64,000 bases of DNA, from the NCBI GenBank assembly GCA_013399305.1, contig VXAI01000049.1:134930-198929 (forward strand), given 5' to 3'. The stretch's first letter is position 1. Each line of letters starts with the position of its first letter. Below the pieces are notes generated by a model, which searched no databases, had not been told where the DNA came from, and was given only the letters and a program-made list of their open reading frames with translations. Origin of the DNA: Rostratula benghalensis (taxonomy: Eukaryota > Chordata > Aves > Charadriiformes > Rostratulidae). This document shows positions 11,971 through 23,800 of the stretch, one piece after another. Both the position numbers and the translations under genes were made by a program.

Positions 11971-12435
11971 GAGGTACGGACACGGGCATGCGGGGCCGTT
12001 GCCGATGCATTGCCTCTGACCCAGCGATTCCACTCCATACCCAAGAGGCAACGTGGCTTCCTTTCCCGGGGAAGGCACTTTCCAGCTGCCTAGTTTAATA
12101 AAAGCACCCTTCACGGCAGCGTTGACCCAGCTAAAACCAGAACAAATAAAACCCCAAAATCCCCACCAGCGCCACGGCCTCCGAGGGGCGAGAAGCAGGG
12201 ATTCAGGTCATGCGGGTGCTACCCTGCTGCAGCCACCTTACCGGGTGCGGAGATGGGGCTCCTGTAAATCTCAGCCCTGTGCTCTCCATGGCAGCACTCA
12301 GCGGGATACAAATGGCTTCTTCATGTACTAGGCTTAGCTCACCGAGATTGGAGGTACCGGTGAGGCAACTCTCCCGCTCTCTGACATACACCTGGTGGTC
12401 CTGAAAGACATCACGACAAATTTCCACTCGCCAGA
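11971..12435. promoter_or_regulatory. Small CpG-island-like segment
   Basis: About 23 CpGs by hand count between 11977 and 12430, with 17 of them before 12250, and raised GC. My rough estimate of observed/expected CpG for the first 275 bases is above 0.6, which suggests a hypomethylated element or a weak promoter. No TATA box, splice donor or coding exon was recognised. It lies about 220 bp before an assembly gap, so an associated exon could be hidden. Confidence 0.4.
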
Positions 12436-12650
12436 TTTAATGCTCTAAAAAGCACCCGGATTTTATGGCTCAAGTTGAAGTTAACTCTAAAAGACAGAAG
12501 ACAGGGATGCATGTGTCTCGAAATACCTCAGGTGGCATTAGGGAAATGAAGTGCAACGGAAAAAGCATTAAACTCATAGGATATGCAACATATCAAGTTT
12601 GACTGTTGTTCCCATGTACTGGTAATGGCTATCTAGCTTTAAAAAAAAAA
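12436..12650. other. Single-copy DNA ending in an A-run at the gap
   Basis: No feature is recognised until the run of A at 12641-12650, which directly abuts the N gap. The A-run may be why the assembly broke or may be the end of an unresolved poly-A insertion. Confidence 0.5.
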
Positions 12651-13180
12651 NNNNNNNNNNNNNNNNNNNNNNNNNNNNNNNNNNNNNNNNNNNNNNNNNN
12701 NNNNNNNNNNNNNNNNNNNNNNNNNNNNNNNNNNNNNNNNNNNNNNNNNNNNNNNNNNNNNNNNNNNNNNNNNNNNNNNNNNNNNNNNNNNNNNNNNNNN
12801 NNNNNNNNNNNNNNNNNNNNNNNNNNNNNNNNNNNNNNNNNNNNNNNNNNNNNNNNNNNNNNNNNNNNNNNNNNNNNNNNNNNNNNNNNNNNNNNNNNNN
12901 NNNNNNNNNNNNNNNNNNNNNNNNNNNNNNNNNNNNNNNNNNNNNNNNNNNNNNNNNNNNNNNNNNNNNNNNNNNNNNNNNNNNNNNNNNNNNNNNNNNN
13001 NNNNNNNNNNNNNNNNNNNNNNNNNNNNNNNNNNNNNNNNNNNNNNNNNNNNNNNNNNNNNNNNNNNNNNNNNNNNNNNNNNNNNNNNNNNNNNNNNNNN
13101 NNNNNNNNNNNNNNNNNNNNNNNNNNNNNNNNNNNNNNNNNNNNNNNNNNNNNNNNNNNNNNNNNNNNNNNNNNNNNNNN
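12651..13180. other. Assembly gap, 530 N
   Basis: Unresolved bases. Open frames that run through this stretch are artefacts of the Ns. Confidence 1.
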
Positions 13181-14994
13181 GTCATCAGCCTGTTCTGGAA
13201 AGAAACATTTCAAAGCACAAATCTACTACACAGGAGTCAGAGATCAGCATAGAAACTTTTAAACGTGTTGGCTACTACACTAAAAAAAATAATAAATCGG
13301 AAAGGAGCACAACAAGAAGAGTCACAGCCATCAGCTAAAATACACACGCAAACCCTAAAAAAAGAATTGCACGTCACAGGACAGGAAAAAAGACTTTTGT
13401 TGTGTGATCACTGACTTGATTGAGTGTTCAGCCCTGAGACCAGGCAGCCCATGAGAACCACTCTTCTATGTACCATCGCAAGCCACGGAGCACAGCGCGT
13501 GGACATGATCCGCATTCCACTGCTGCACCCATCTCTGAATGCTGTAACTTTTAAACAGAAATGTGAATATTGCTTTATTATTGCCCAAACTGTCACTTTC
13601 TCAAAGACTACCGAATGAGGTTCTTTAACATAAGAATATCTTTTTACAGTGATATCAAAGTAAAAAAAAACCCAAACAAACCAAGCAACAAAAAAACAGT
13701 CTGAGGCCTTCAGCTTTAAAGACGACATAATGAGGTCAGAGATTCTGCCTGCAACACAATTAACTTACAGCTGATTAATGAAGTAACCTTAAATAGTAGG
13801 CACATTGCCAAGTAGAGGAGGCAATAGCAAAGGGGTAGGAAATAGCAGGCAGCTTTCAAGGGGCTGGATTTTGATCCCACATTCTTGGAATGACCACGTA
13901 AGTCAGATCTGCTATAAAGCCCTCTACAAATTCTCTTCTTCCATGTATCCTATAATAATGTAGACAACGGATTTAATTGACTGTTGGTGAAAAAACAGTG
14001 ACTAGATAGAATCCATAATAAAAACTTTGCTTGCTATTGTAGGAATTACAAAAAAAAAAAACCTAAAAAAAAAATCTGCTAGGCCCTATGAATCCTACAG
14101 GTCCTCAGCTGCACTCATAGTTTGCTCTATTTTATGTCAGCAGGATCTTTTGTCTGTTGCTGTAATTCATATTAAGTATCTTAGGACTCATTCAATTACT
14201 GTTGCTCCCTCTTCCCGTTGGCTGGCAGAGACCAAGCCTCAGAAGAAGGAGCTTCCAAAAGACTTGGTCTCTTTGACTTTTTTGCTTCCTCTTCTGGCCT
14301 CAAACACGCTGGGGCTCTTGTTCATACCCCTCCTTCTTTACCAGCCTCCCAAAGTTCTTCATACATTTTAGTACCTCTATCACTACTCTGGTCCACCCCA
14401 AAAATATGCTTTAATATTTTATTCCACAACAACGCTCAGTTTCCTTTTGCTTGGGGTTTTTTTTGTTTCTTTTTAATTGGCTTTGCATATCTTCAGCTTG
14501 TTTTACCGTGATAATTGAAAATTCTTAAAATATAAAAGTGGGAGGAAAACACACACTGTTGCTTGGGTTGCACCTCGTTTTCTTAAGTAGTTCTTAGTAA
14601 CTAATGCTTCCAGCACCGAAACTATATATATAGCATGATTATCATTACAAACTGCTTGTAAGCTTCTCTGGGTGCTCGTGTTGCTTTACATCATACAACT
14701 ACTTTCTTTTCACTCATCTGCATGACATTTTTCTTGCCATTTTCACCTGCCTGCATTTCTTTAAATTAATAACATCATAAGCTGTCCAAAAGCTGGTGCA
14801 GGTCATTTGCTTACGCTTTTTCCAAGCCCTACACTGATACGAAATAACAAGAAGACTTTATTCACAGTGGACATGGGTTTTTTAATAGGCTTGCTGGTAT
14901 TTTCTTACTATATCTGCCAAAGAGTAAAAAGGCTTATAGATGGGGACCAAAGAGCTATGGGCTGTAATAAGGACTGAGATGCAGTGGTTGTCTA
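13181..14994. other. Single-copy non-coding DNA
   Basis: No repeat or gene recognised. It holds A-tract/C-tract junctions at 13662-13673 and the complementary form at 14453-14464, and A-runs near 14049 and 14067. Open frames are at most 114 codons (14027-14371), without similarity. Confidence 0.5.
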
Positions 14995-15749
14995 CATGCC
15001 CTTCTGGGGCTCTGCCACCCTCAAAGTGAAAAAGCTCCTCCTCATGTTCAGATGGAACTTCTTACATTCCAGTTTGTGTCTGTTCTCTCTCGTCCTGTCA
15101 CTGGGCACCACTGAGAAAAGACTACCCCCATCCTCCTGACACCCACCCTTGAAGTATTTATAAGTGTTGATCAGATCCCCCCTCAGCCTTCTCTTCTCCA
15201 GACTCAAAAGACCCAAGTCCCTCAGCCTTTCCTCATAAGAGAGATGCTCCAGCCCCTCATCATCTTTGTAGCCCTCTGCTGTACCCCCTTCCCGCAGTTC
15301 CCTGTCCTTCTGGAACTGGGGAGCCCAAAACTGGACCCAGTGCTGCAGATGGGGCCTCCCCAGGGCAGAGCAGAGGGGCAGGATGACCTCCCTCCACCTG
15401 CTGCTCACACTCTGCATGATGTCCCCCAGGATGCCATTGGCCTTCTTGGCCACAAGAGCACATGGTCGCCCTGTTGTCCACCAGGACTCCCAGGGCTTTT
15501 TCCTCCAGCAGTTCACCCCCAACCGTGCTGGTGCAGGGGGTTATTCCTCCCTATATGCAGGACCCCACACTTGCCCTTGTTGAATCTCATCAGGTTCTCC
15601 TCTGCCAGGCTCTCCAGCCTGTCCAGCTCCCTCTGGGTGGCTGCACAGCCTTCTGGTTTGTCAGCCACCCCTCCCAGTTCTGTGTCATCAGCAGACTTGC
15701 TGAGGGTACATTCCATCCCTTCATCCAGGTCATGGATGAAAATATTTCA
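14995..15749 (-). mobile_element. CR1 LINE fragment lacking its 3' terminus
   Basis: About 750 bp of CR1 ORF2 in reverse orientation. The minus frame 14992-15522 (176 codons) gives [34 protein letters not shown] and [10 protein letters not shown] second minus frame (15513-15716), offset by a frameshift, gives [14 protein letters not shown], the reverse transcriptase FADD motif with the first residue changed to serine. The left end starts inside the coding end ('ccttctggggctctgcc'), so the last roughly 180 bases and the terminal repeat are missing. That is unusual, because CR1 copies normally keep the 3' end and lose the 5' end. Confidence 0.95.
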
Positions 15750-17434
15750 CCAAATAGACAGTATGGTTGTGAAGAACACTGTGTATTTACATTAGGAATA
15801 ATCAAAAGGTATTATTATCTACCTGCAGAAGGAGGTTCATGTCAATCACATTAACCATACACTTATCGTTTCAAGACATGGTATTGATTATTGCAGAAAT
15901 CTAAGAGATTAACTGCAGTTCAGATTGCTATCTTCTAGGAAGATGACAACAGGTAGATTTGCCACAACAACCAGATGAACAGACAAGCTGCCTAGGCCAT
16001 TTCTACCTATACATTAAGACACTTGGTCATGCCATCTTTTAAAAACTGATGTTTCTTTTTGCCTTCAGAAACAGTGAAAGCACAATTATAGAAGGATTTA
16101 TTTTTATGGAAAAGCCAAGATTAACATAAAATCAAGGTATTTTGCTTAGCCATACCTAAGAATCTTATCAGCCCTGCACCTCAAGAAACTGTTAGCTCAA
16201 TCCCACATCATTATTTATACTCTGGTTCTGACTCAGTGCAGTCATTCAACACGTGCTCATCTTCAGACACAGGTCTCAGCAGAATTACTGATTCTCCTAC
16301 ACACAGATCCACGCAGCCTGGAATGGTTAGTAATCTCTGGAATAAAACACACCTGTAATATTGCCATGCATGTATACAGAGAACAGCTCATGACTTCTGT
16401 AAGAGAAAGTTAGAAGCTCCGGTTGCTGCCTGAAATCAGTAAAATTATCCATTGCGACAGAAACTGCTAAAAATTTGTATGTTATTAGAAATGGATTTTC
16501 CTCAGATAAAATGAAACCGTTTCAGTGTGACCAGGTGAGGACAGTAATTCCAATAGTCTCAAGGGAGGGACAAGGCGTTATTCCACACAACAGCTGGCCT
16601 TATGAGTGGCTATCAGAAGAGTTTGATATTATCAGGGGGGTTATATTCATCTCTCAAAGCTGCTCATGTGTGGCTCCGTATTTGGTAGTTCAGGAAGAAA
16701 GCAGGCAACCATACTTTGGTTTTCATGCACTTCCCCTAAACCTAATGCTGGACAGCTGATGCAGCCTGTAACACTCTGAGGTGCTGGCAATGAGCTTTTC
16801 CTCATCGGTGCTCAATTTCCTGTGTAAATGTACACTGCACACTTCTGGAAGAGCATATATACTACGTGCCACCTCCTATAGAAACCAGCCAAGTTAACAG
16901 GAATGTTGTGATCAAGCAATGTTATACCCTACCTCTTTTGTATAACTAATGTCTATTTTAAGGAAAAGAAAAAAAAAACAACAAAGTTTCACCCCTGATA
17001 TTAAGTAAACCCATTCAGAACTGAACCTAACAAAACTCCTGGTCTGTGGCACACTGGATTTAGGCTGATGCAAAATATACATTGGCTGGCTCCTGACAGT
17101 CATTATTTTAAGTGAGCTCATGCTGCAAACTTCAGGGATGCAATATGGAATTGCTATTATTTTAATCTTTCAAATATGAATACCTTAAATTGCTAGTTAA
17201 AGCATGGCATGAACGTGACTATACTTCACTTTTACGCTCCTGTAAGTCTAATGGTTTAATTGCATCTCACCTATGTAGAACCTAATTAAGACAGTGAACA
17301 ACCAAATGTTTTATGCACGTGACCAATTGCAGGGTCTGTCTGATAAAGGCACCCACAAACAACCTCTGGAGGAAAAGAAAGATCAACCCAGGCTGAACAG
17401 ACATCTAGAAAGGTAAAAAAAACCCAACTGCTTT
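15750..17434. other. Single-copy non-coding DNA
   Basis: No repeat or gene recognised. The open frame 16475-16759 (plus, 94 codons) has no similarity I can name. An A8-CCC junction lies at 17415-17425. Confidence 0.5.
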
Positions 17435-17873
17435 GATGATTTGGGGCTCAGAGATGGTTGGAGCCTGGAGCACCTGCTCAGTGAGAAAAGGGTGAAGGTT
17501 TCTTCAGCCTGGAGGAACAGCAGCTTTAAGGGGACTTGATAACAAACTTCTTAGGATCTACAGGGAAACAAAGAAATGTCAGAGCCAGGCTCTTCAGAGC
17601 ACTGCGCAAGAGGGAACAGACATGAAGTGAAACAAAAGAGATTTTAGCCAGATACAAGAAAAACCTTTGTTCCCATGAGGACAGCCAAGTAATGGAACAG
17701 GTTGCCCATAGAAGTTGCGCAGGCTCCATCACTGGAGGTTTTCAAGCTCTGACTGGTTAAAGCCTTGAGCAATTTGATCTGAGCACACCGATTATACTGC
17801 TTCAAGCAGGAGGTTGGCCTAGAGAAATCCTGAAGTCCCTTCCAACCTCACTCATATTCCATAAACCTGTGAA
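17435..17873 (+). mobile_element. Old, diverged CR1 LINE fragment
   Basis: Landmarks are spread over the CR1 C-terminal and 3' region: 'ggagcctggagcacctgctc', 'cttcagcctggaggaacagc', 'aatggaacaggttgcccata', 'catcactggaggttttcaag', 'aggttggcctagag' and 'gaagtcccttccaacctc', ending 'ccataaacctgtga'. It differs from the young subfamily in this window and is interrupted by many stops, so it is an older subfamily. Confidence 0.9.
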
Positions 17874-20800
17874 CCAAAGTTTCTGACCTCGTCTCATTAA
17901 AGATGATACAAATGCAGATCATCTGTCTCTTTCCAGAGATGTAATCTCACATCTGCTTCCATCATAATAGACAACTGAAACCTTCTTATGTTGCAGCTAA
18001 AAATGCTGACTTACTTCCAACTTCCCAAAGCAGGATGGGCAAGAAAGAAAGATGAAAAACCAAACCTTTATTGACATAAACCAAGACAGAGTGGCTTAAG
18101 GTTTCCCAAGTATTAACATTATAATTAGGAAACAAGAGTTTTTGTTCCAACTCTGGGTTTCTCACAACATCCGGCCTTAACAGGATCTCTTGGAATTTGT
18201 GACTACTTTAAGCACAAACTGTTCTTCCAAAGAGATGTTGACTTTTGTGGTCTATTAAGCAAGCAATACAAAATTGGACGGTGACGCAAGCGCTTCAGGC
18301 TAAGCTGAACATAAATCAGCTCCTTTTCCCTTGGGATTTTGTAAAAGTATAGACAAAGATTAAAAGTAAACTTCAGTGTTTTAGCAAGAAGTGGTTGGGA
18401 AACAAAAGCAATTCTTACAAGTTTGCTCCTTGTTGCTTTTCCAGGTGAAAAGGTACCCGCCTACCTACGGAGAGATGGAGTAAATTGCAAGGGGAAAAAT
18501 ACCCATGGTGCAGTCTTTTGGGATGAATGAAAATCAACATGTGCTTCCACACCTTTGCATCCTTCTTCCAGAGTAAGCACCTCCCAGGTACATAAGGCAA
18601 AGGGGTAGCCCCAGCCAAAGACTCAGAAAAATCTACACACGACAAGTCTGTAGCACAAAACCAGCACGTGGGTACCGGGGACCACAGCAGGGATTCTTTT
18701 TTAGCCTGCTACAGCCTCCAAGAAATCCTAGCAGGCATATATCTGGGCTCAGATGGAAGGGGAAAAAAAAATTAAAAGGAAATCTTCACAAGACCATATT
18801 TTACGGAGCAGAAATTCCGCAGAGGTTTTTGTTCGTTTAGCTCTAGATTGTGTGCCTTTTCCCTCATGGGTGTGCAATGACACACCAAACCCTCTGCTGG
18901 AAGACCAAGTTCACCAATAACTTAAGCAAATAGCAAAAACCTACTCCAATCAGTGAAAACTGTCACTTATTTGCAAAAAAAGGCTTCTGTGTCATTTTTT
19001 TTGGCTAATGTGATAGACACATGGATAGTCATGGTCTGGACTTGAACTTTACAGGTTATGTAGAAAGTCAAGGAAGGGGCAGACACAAAGTATTTCTACT
19101 ACAATAGTTCTATTCTGCAGTATTTCACATGAAAATTAACCTGGAAATTCCTAATATTCTGACAGGAGCCAAGGGCTCAGCAAAAGATTACTTCCCAAGT
19201 ATTTACTGGGGTTCTTAGACACATTTGGCTTCATTACATTTGCTACCAGTGGTCCCCATCTGACGCGAAAGCTGTCTTGTGTACGTTTCCACTACTTAAC
19301 AAGAAATTTTCATAAGCTTTAGTTTACTCTTTCCAGACACTACTTGCAGTTTGCAGTGCATCAAATTAATGTATACAGTCATGTTCTGCTGTTCCTATTT
19401 GGACAAGACTCCCATTCACTTTGATTAATTCTGAGCACCCTTCCTGTACAGTACTAGGCATTATTTCTGCCTGAAAGGGTAACGAGCAAATCTTTTGAGA
19501 AATGATATTAGCATGCCTGCAAGATTAACACCAGGCTTTTTTTTCACCCCAAATACTTGATTACCATTGCTTTTTAAACAAGACCTACTTCAAGATGTTT
19601 TCTTTCTATTCAGATTTCAAAGTACTCCAGATGCTTATGCCACTTTCAGCAATTACAAGTGTTATTTTCTTCTAAAAGAACCTATTTCAATCAATGTTCC
19701 ACAACAACACCTGAGTTCAGATATCTAGTGCACAAATGCAGTAATTTCACCAGCCATGGTTTGGGGAGATGCTTCTGGATGCTCCAGTCAGCAAAGCTGT
19801 AAACTGGTAAAGACATTTCAACTTTCAAAATCAGCCCTTTCCACCGGGAGCTCATGCTCAGTTTGACAATTCATGAAATTTTATTTGGGGGTTTTAATTG
19901 TCCAACTGATCTCTGGCTGTATCTCACTCATCAGAAGAGCAGCATCGAGTTCTCGACCACGGCAATAAAATATTAGCAAGGCGTGTTGAAGTTAACTCTT
20001 GTAGGATTCAAAAGGGAAAGAAAGAGACTTTTTTTTAAGTCTTTGACAATTAAAAGTTTTTCTACAGAACAAAAATAACTCCGCTTATAATGTAACTTCC
20101 ATGTTCCAGCTTCTATTTCTCCAGCTCAAAGCACTTTATAACACTGGTCCAAATAGTTCATGCTTTATGCTTGGAAGCACTTTCATTAACTATTTATGTA
20201 GGTACAGAAAGCAAGATTTGGTCCATGATAAATAATAAATCTTCAATAGATCTGGCTGGGATCTTTTCAATGAAACATGTTTTCCTCAGAAAATCCTAGT
20301 TTCTCGAAGCCATAAAAGTTGGCGGCAAAGGTCAGTTGCAATTTATTAAACTTCAAAGACATTTTGGAAAGACATTTCCAAATTGTAAAAAAAAAGTATC
20401 TTATTTTGACATATTCAAAACAAGTAACTTCCATTTGGAAAGTTCAGCTAAATATATGCAAAAGACCTCTCAAAACTCATCCATGTTTTGGGTACATAAA
20501 ATACTTTCAGTAGCCTGTGCGAAAGTGTCTTCTGATTTGAAGGTCAGAGCAAATTTTTAGGAATTTGACTTTTTGTCCTTATAGGAAGTATCTAAAATGT
20601 TATTTTTCCCATTACTCAAATCTACCTTTTATATCACCATCGATTACTAGTATCATCTTCCTGTAGAGTTATAGGTGAATTATGTAAGATTACAAAGTAA
20701 TTGGGTTTTAGAACCGTGAGAACCAAACCCTGTCTTGTTTTCCAGTAAGGTGCTGAAACTCTAGTGTACTAAACCCCTGTGAATATAAACTAATAAAGCC

Positions 20801-23800
20801 TAATCACACCCCAAAGGGGTGATCCCGTGCCTCTCAGCACCCCTGAGCTCGCCAGGATGCACACAGGTAGTTCAGCCAAGCGGGGAGCGGTTTATACTCG
20901 ATGTCTTTGACCTTACAAAGTGAACTGGGATCTCACCAAGGCCACAGAGCGATGCTTCACCAGTTCCCAACCACAGCTGATGTAAAGCCATCCAGGGTAC
21001 AACTGTCTGTAGTGAATTGACAGAGCTGCCCTGTAATGCACAAACAGCAGGTCCAAGTGGCCCATCGGCAGATGAAATGATTAAGAAGGAGCACGTGGAG
21101 CTTTTCTGCCATCATTTCAATTACTGGTAAAGAACTGGACAAAACCCATTCTGGCTGAGTATTTGCTCTGTTCTCTAATCACAGTAAGTGCTCAGGCCCT
21201 AAAGAAAAGGAGCAGACTGAAGCTAAGCAAAAAATCCAAGCCAGACAGGGAACAGAACAAATATCATACAGATGCCAAGACCGTGTAATTGCAAGCCCTC
21301 TCAAACTAAGGAACAAGTCCCAGTTGGTCACCCCCCAGGTCTGCTGCTAAAACCTATACAAGGCTGCCACCTCAGTCATTCCAGCTTCCATGGATCTGTC
21401 AGGCAAGCATTTGTGTTCCTGCTCTGTTCTAGGTCATTTCTGAGGCAAACCCCCCCAGCCGCCGGGCAGATTCCCAGATCTCCCACACCAGCAACCCCAA
21501 CGTGGTGAAATCACTGGGGTCAAATAAACACAAGAAATTCAGAAGGGAAGAAAAGGGGATTCCTGAAGCAAGGTAGACTTTTCCACCCTGTCCTGCACAA
21601 TTCCACAATTTGGCTGATAACTTTTCATATGTGATGTGTATTACATTTTCATATCACACATACTAAAATTACTCAGGAGAGCATGCTATTTGCACACAAA
21701 CAGATTCTAGAAAAAAAAATTACAATTGTATGATATGCTCTCAGAGGTGGCTTAAACAACAAGAACGTTGAGAACTTTCTTTGTGATTTAATTTCAGCAT
21801 TTATGCAGTTCCAAATAACCTGAGGCACTCAGAGTCGCCATGCTAGGGTATCACAAAGGCTGAGTCAGGGCTTCCTACTGCCATCAAAGGCCCTGAAAAG
21901 TAAGCAGAAGACAGCCGTTTGTCCTTTGGATGTTGTTTTGGTACCAGCTCATTTAACTGGGTGCAGGGAACCCAACAAAATCAGTGTCTCTGCCAAGGTA
22001 AAGTTGAGGGTTTGGCTTAAATTAACACCGCATGCCAGCAGATACATAAACTTATCTAAACACAAAAGTCTCAATTGAGCTAGAATTTTATAACAGCCCA
22101 AGTGGAGAAGTTTTCTTTTTATATATATAAAAAAAAAGGAGGAAAAATGTAGCGATTTTGTCATGGGGGGAGTTTCTGAGCCCTCCCTTCACAACAGCAA
22201 CAAAGAACCTGCTGGCATTCACTAGACCACCCAGAGTACATGTAGGATATTGGAAATGTCAGGAACGAGCTGCATGAGAAAATATAGAATATGTGCCCTA
22301 TTTCCTCTGAAACACTTCAATATGGCATGCATAATGTTTTAAAATTTTCCACTGGAATATTGGCAGTTACTCCGGACCAATCTGGATTGTCACTCAAATG
22401 TCAGGACAGGAGAAAACGCCAGGCTTGATTTTTTTCCTTTCCTTTCAACTTACCCATAATTTTACTGTCAGTCACCACCTCTGTCTTGCTACTAACGGTA
22501 GCCCCTAAAAATCCGAGGGGCAGCAGGGAGGATTTCTAAAAGCAGTTCTCAGCCTGCCCAGGGTAGATTACACTCGTGTGACCTTGTGGCAGCAGGTCCC
22601 CCCAGGTTGGAGTGGTCAGATTCCCACTTCCAACAGGGAAATTCATTTCTGGAATTGTAAAATAAGGGACTACATGCCGCATCGCTAGCACACTGGTAGA
22701 AGGAAAGGATGGTTCTCTAAAAAAAAAAAAAGACAAAGAGCTGACAAACAAGGGCACATGTGGCTGCACAAATGCAGGCAGAGGGTCCAGCTCTCGAGCA
22801 GTCAGAATGTTGTTCCTGAATTATTTTCCTGAGAAAAATCTTCAGAGAGGCAGCAGTGGGATGCTTTTATCAGATATAGACATATATTAATACCAGCTCA
22901 TGCAGCAAAATCCACAAAATGAAGCTGCATGGTACAAATATGACACCATATTATAAAAAAAAATAATCCTGGTTTTCATTATTTTCCAGCATGGAAAAAA
23001 AACACCCCAAAATACAAAAGCATAGAAATGAAATATGCAGGTCGTCTGTGTTAATTTGCTGCCCTGACTCAAACCTCTAAATTTTAACATAGAAATGCAA
23101 AGCACAACTTTCTTACATTCCCTGGTAAGCAGCTGCTGTCTGAATAACTGGAAGAAAACCTTTATGCTTGGTCACACCACCAGCAGGAGACAACTGGCTT
23201 TTCTCATGTAATACAGGGAATTGCAGCCAGTACTTCATTAAAACACAAGACACTTTGGCAGACATGGATGCTGAACATTGCTTACTGTTCACATCTGTGG
23301 GTAAATGACAGCAGGCTGAAACTGTTGCCTTCCACTAAAGAGCAAGTACATGATCCAGCGCAGTTAATCAATAAGATAATGGAATGAATCAATAGCAAAG
23401 ATTTTTAGGAGGTCTTAATTAAACAAACACTTGCAGATACAAATGATGTCTTCAATCTATTGATGGTACCGGGGTGAGGGGTTAAACACGAACAAAACCA
23501 TCAACTTTATTTTACCAGTGTGTATTTCTCTAAAGTACCACAGAGCTTCTTGGCCTCTGCAGTGGCCCATCACTGCATCCTTAATTCATTTTCACCACCG
23601 TGTTACAATGGCAAACTAGCCCATAATAAAGAAAAAAAAAACACACCACAAACTAAAAAAACCCCAACCCTTGAACAATTTAAGAATTCATCGCACAGTA
23701 GGTAAAAGTCACTATTATCCACATTTATTTCTTCTCTGCAAAAGGTGCCGCTACCTAGGGTAGTTGTGATGGACTCAGTTTCCAGCTGCAAGGTGTGCAA

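Noticed and set aside
12574..13262. Long open frames of about 200 codons on both strands
   Set aside because: They consist almost wholly of N translated as unknown residues. The same applies to the frames spanning 29844-30608.
15244..15795. Plus-strand frame of 183 codons, proline- and serine-rich
   Set aside because: It is the antisense of a CR1 ORF2 fragment, and antisense CR1 commonly stays open because of its base composition.
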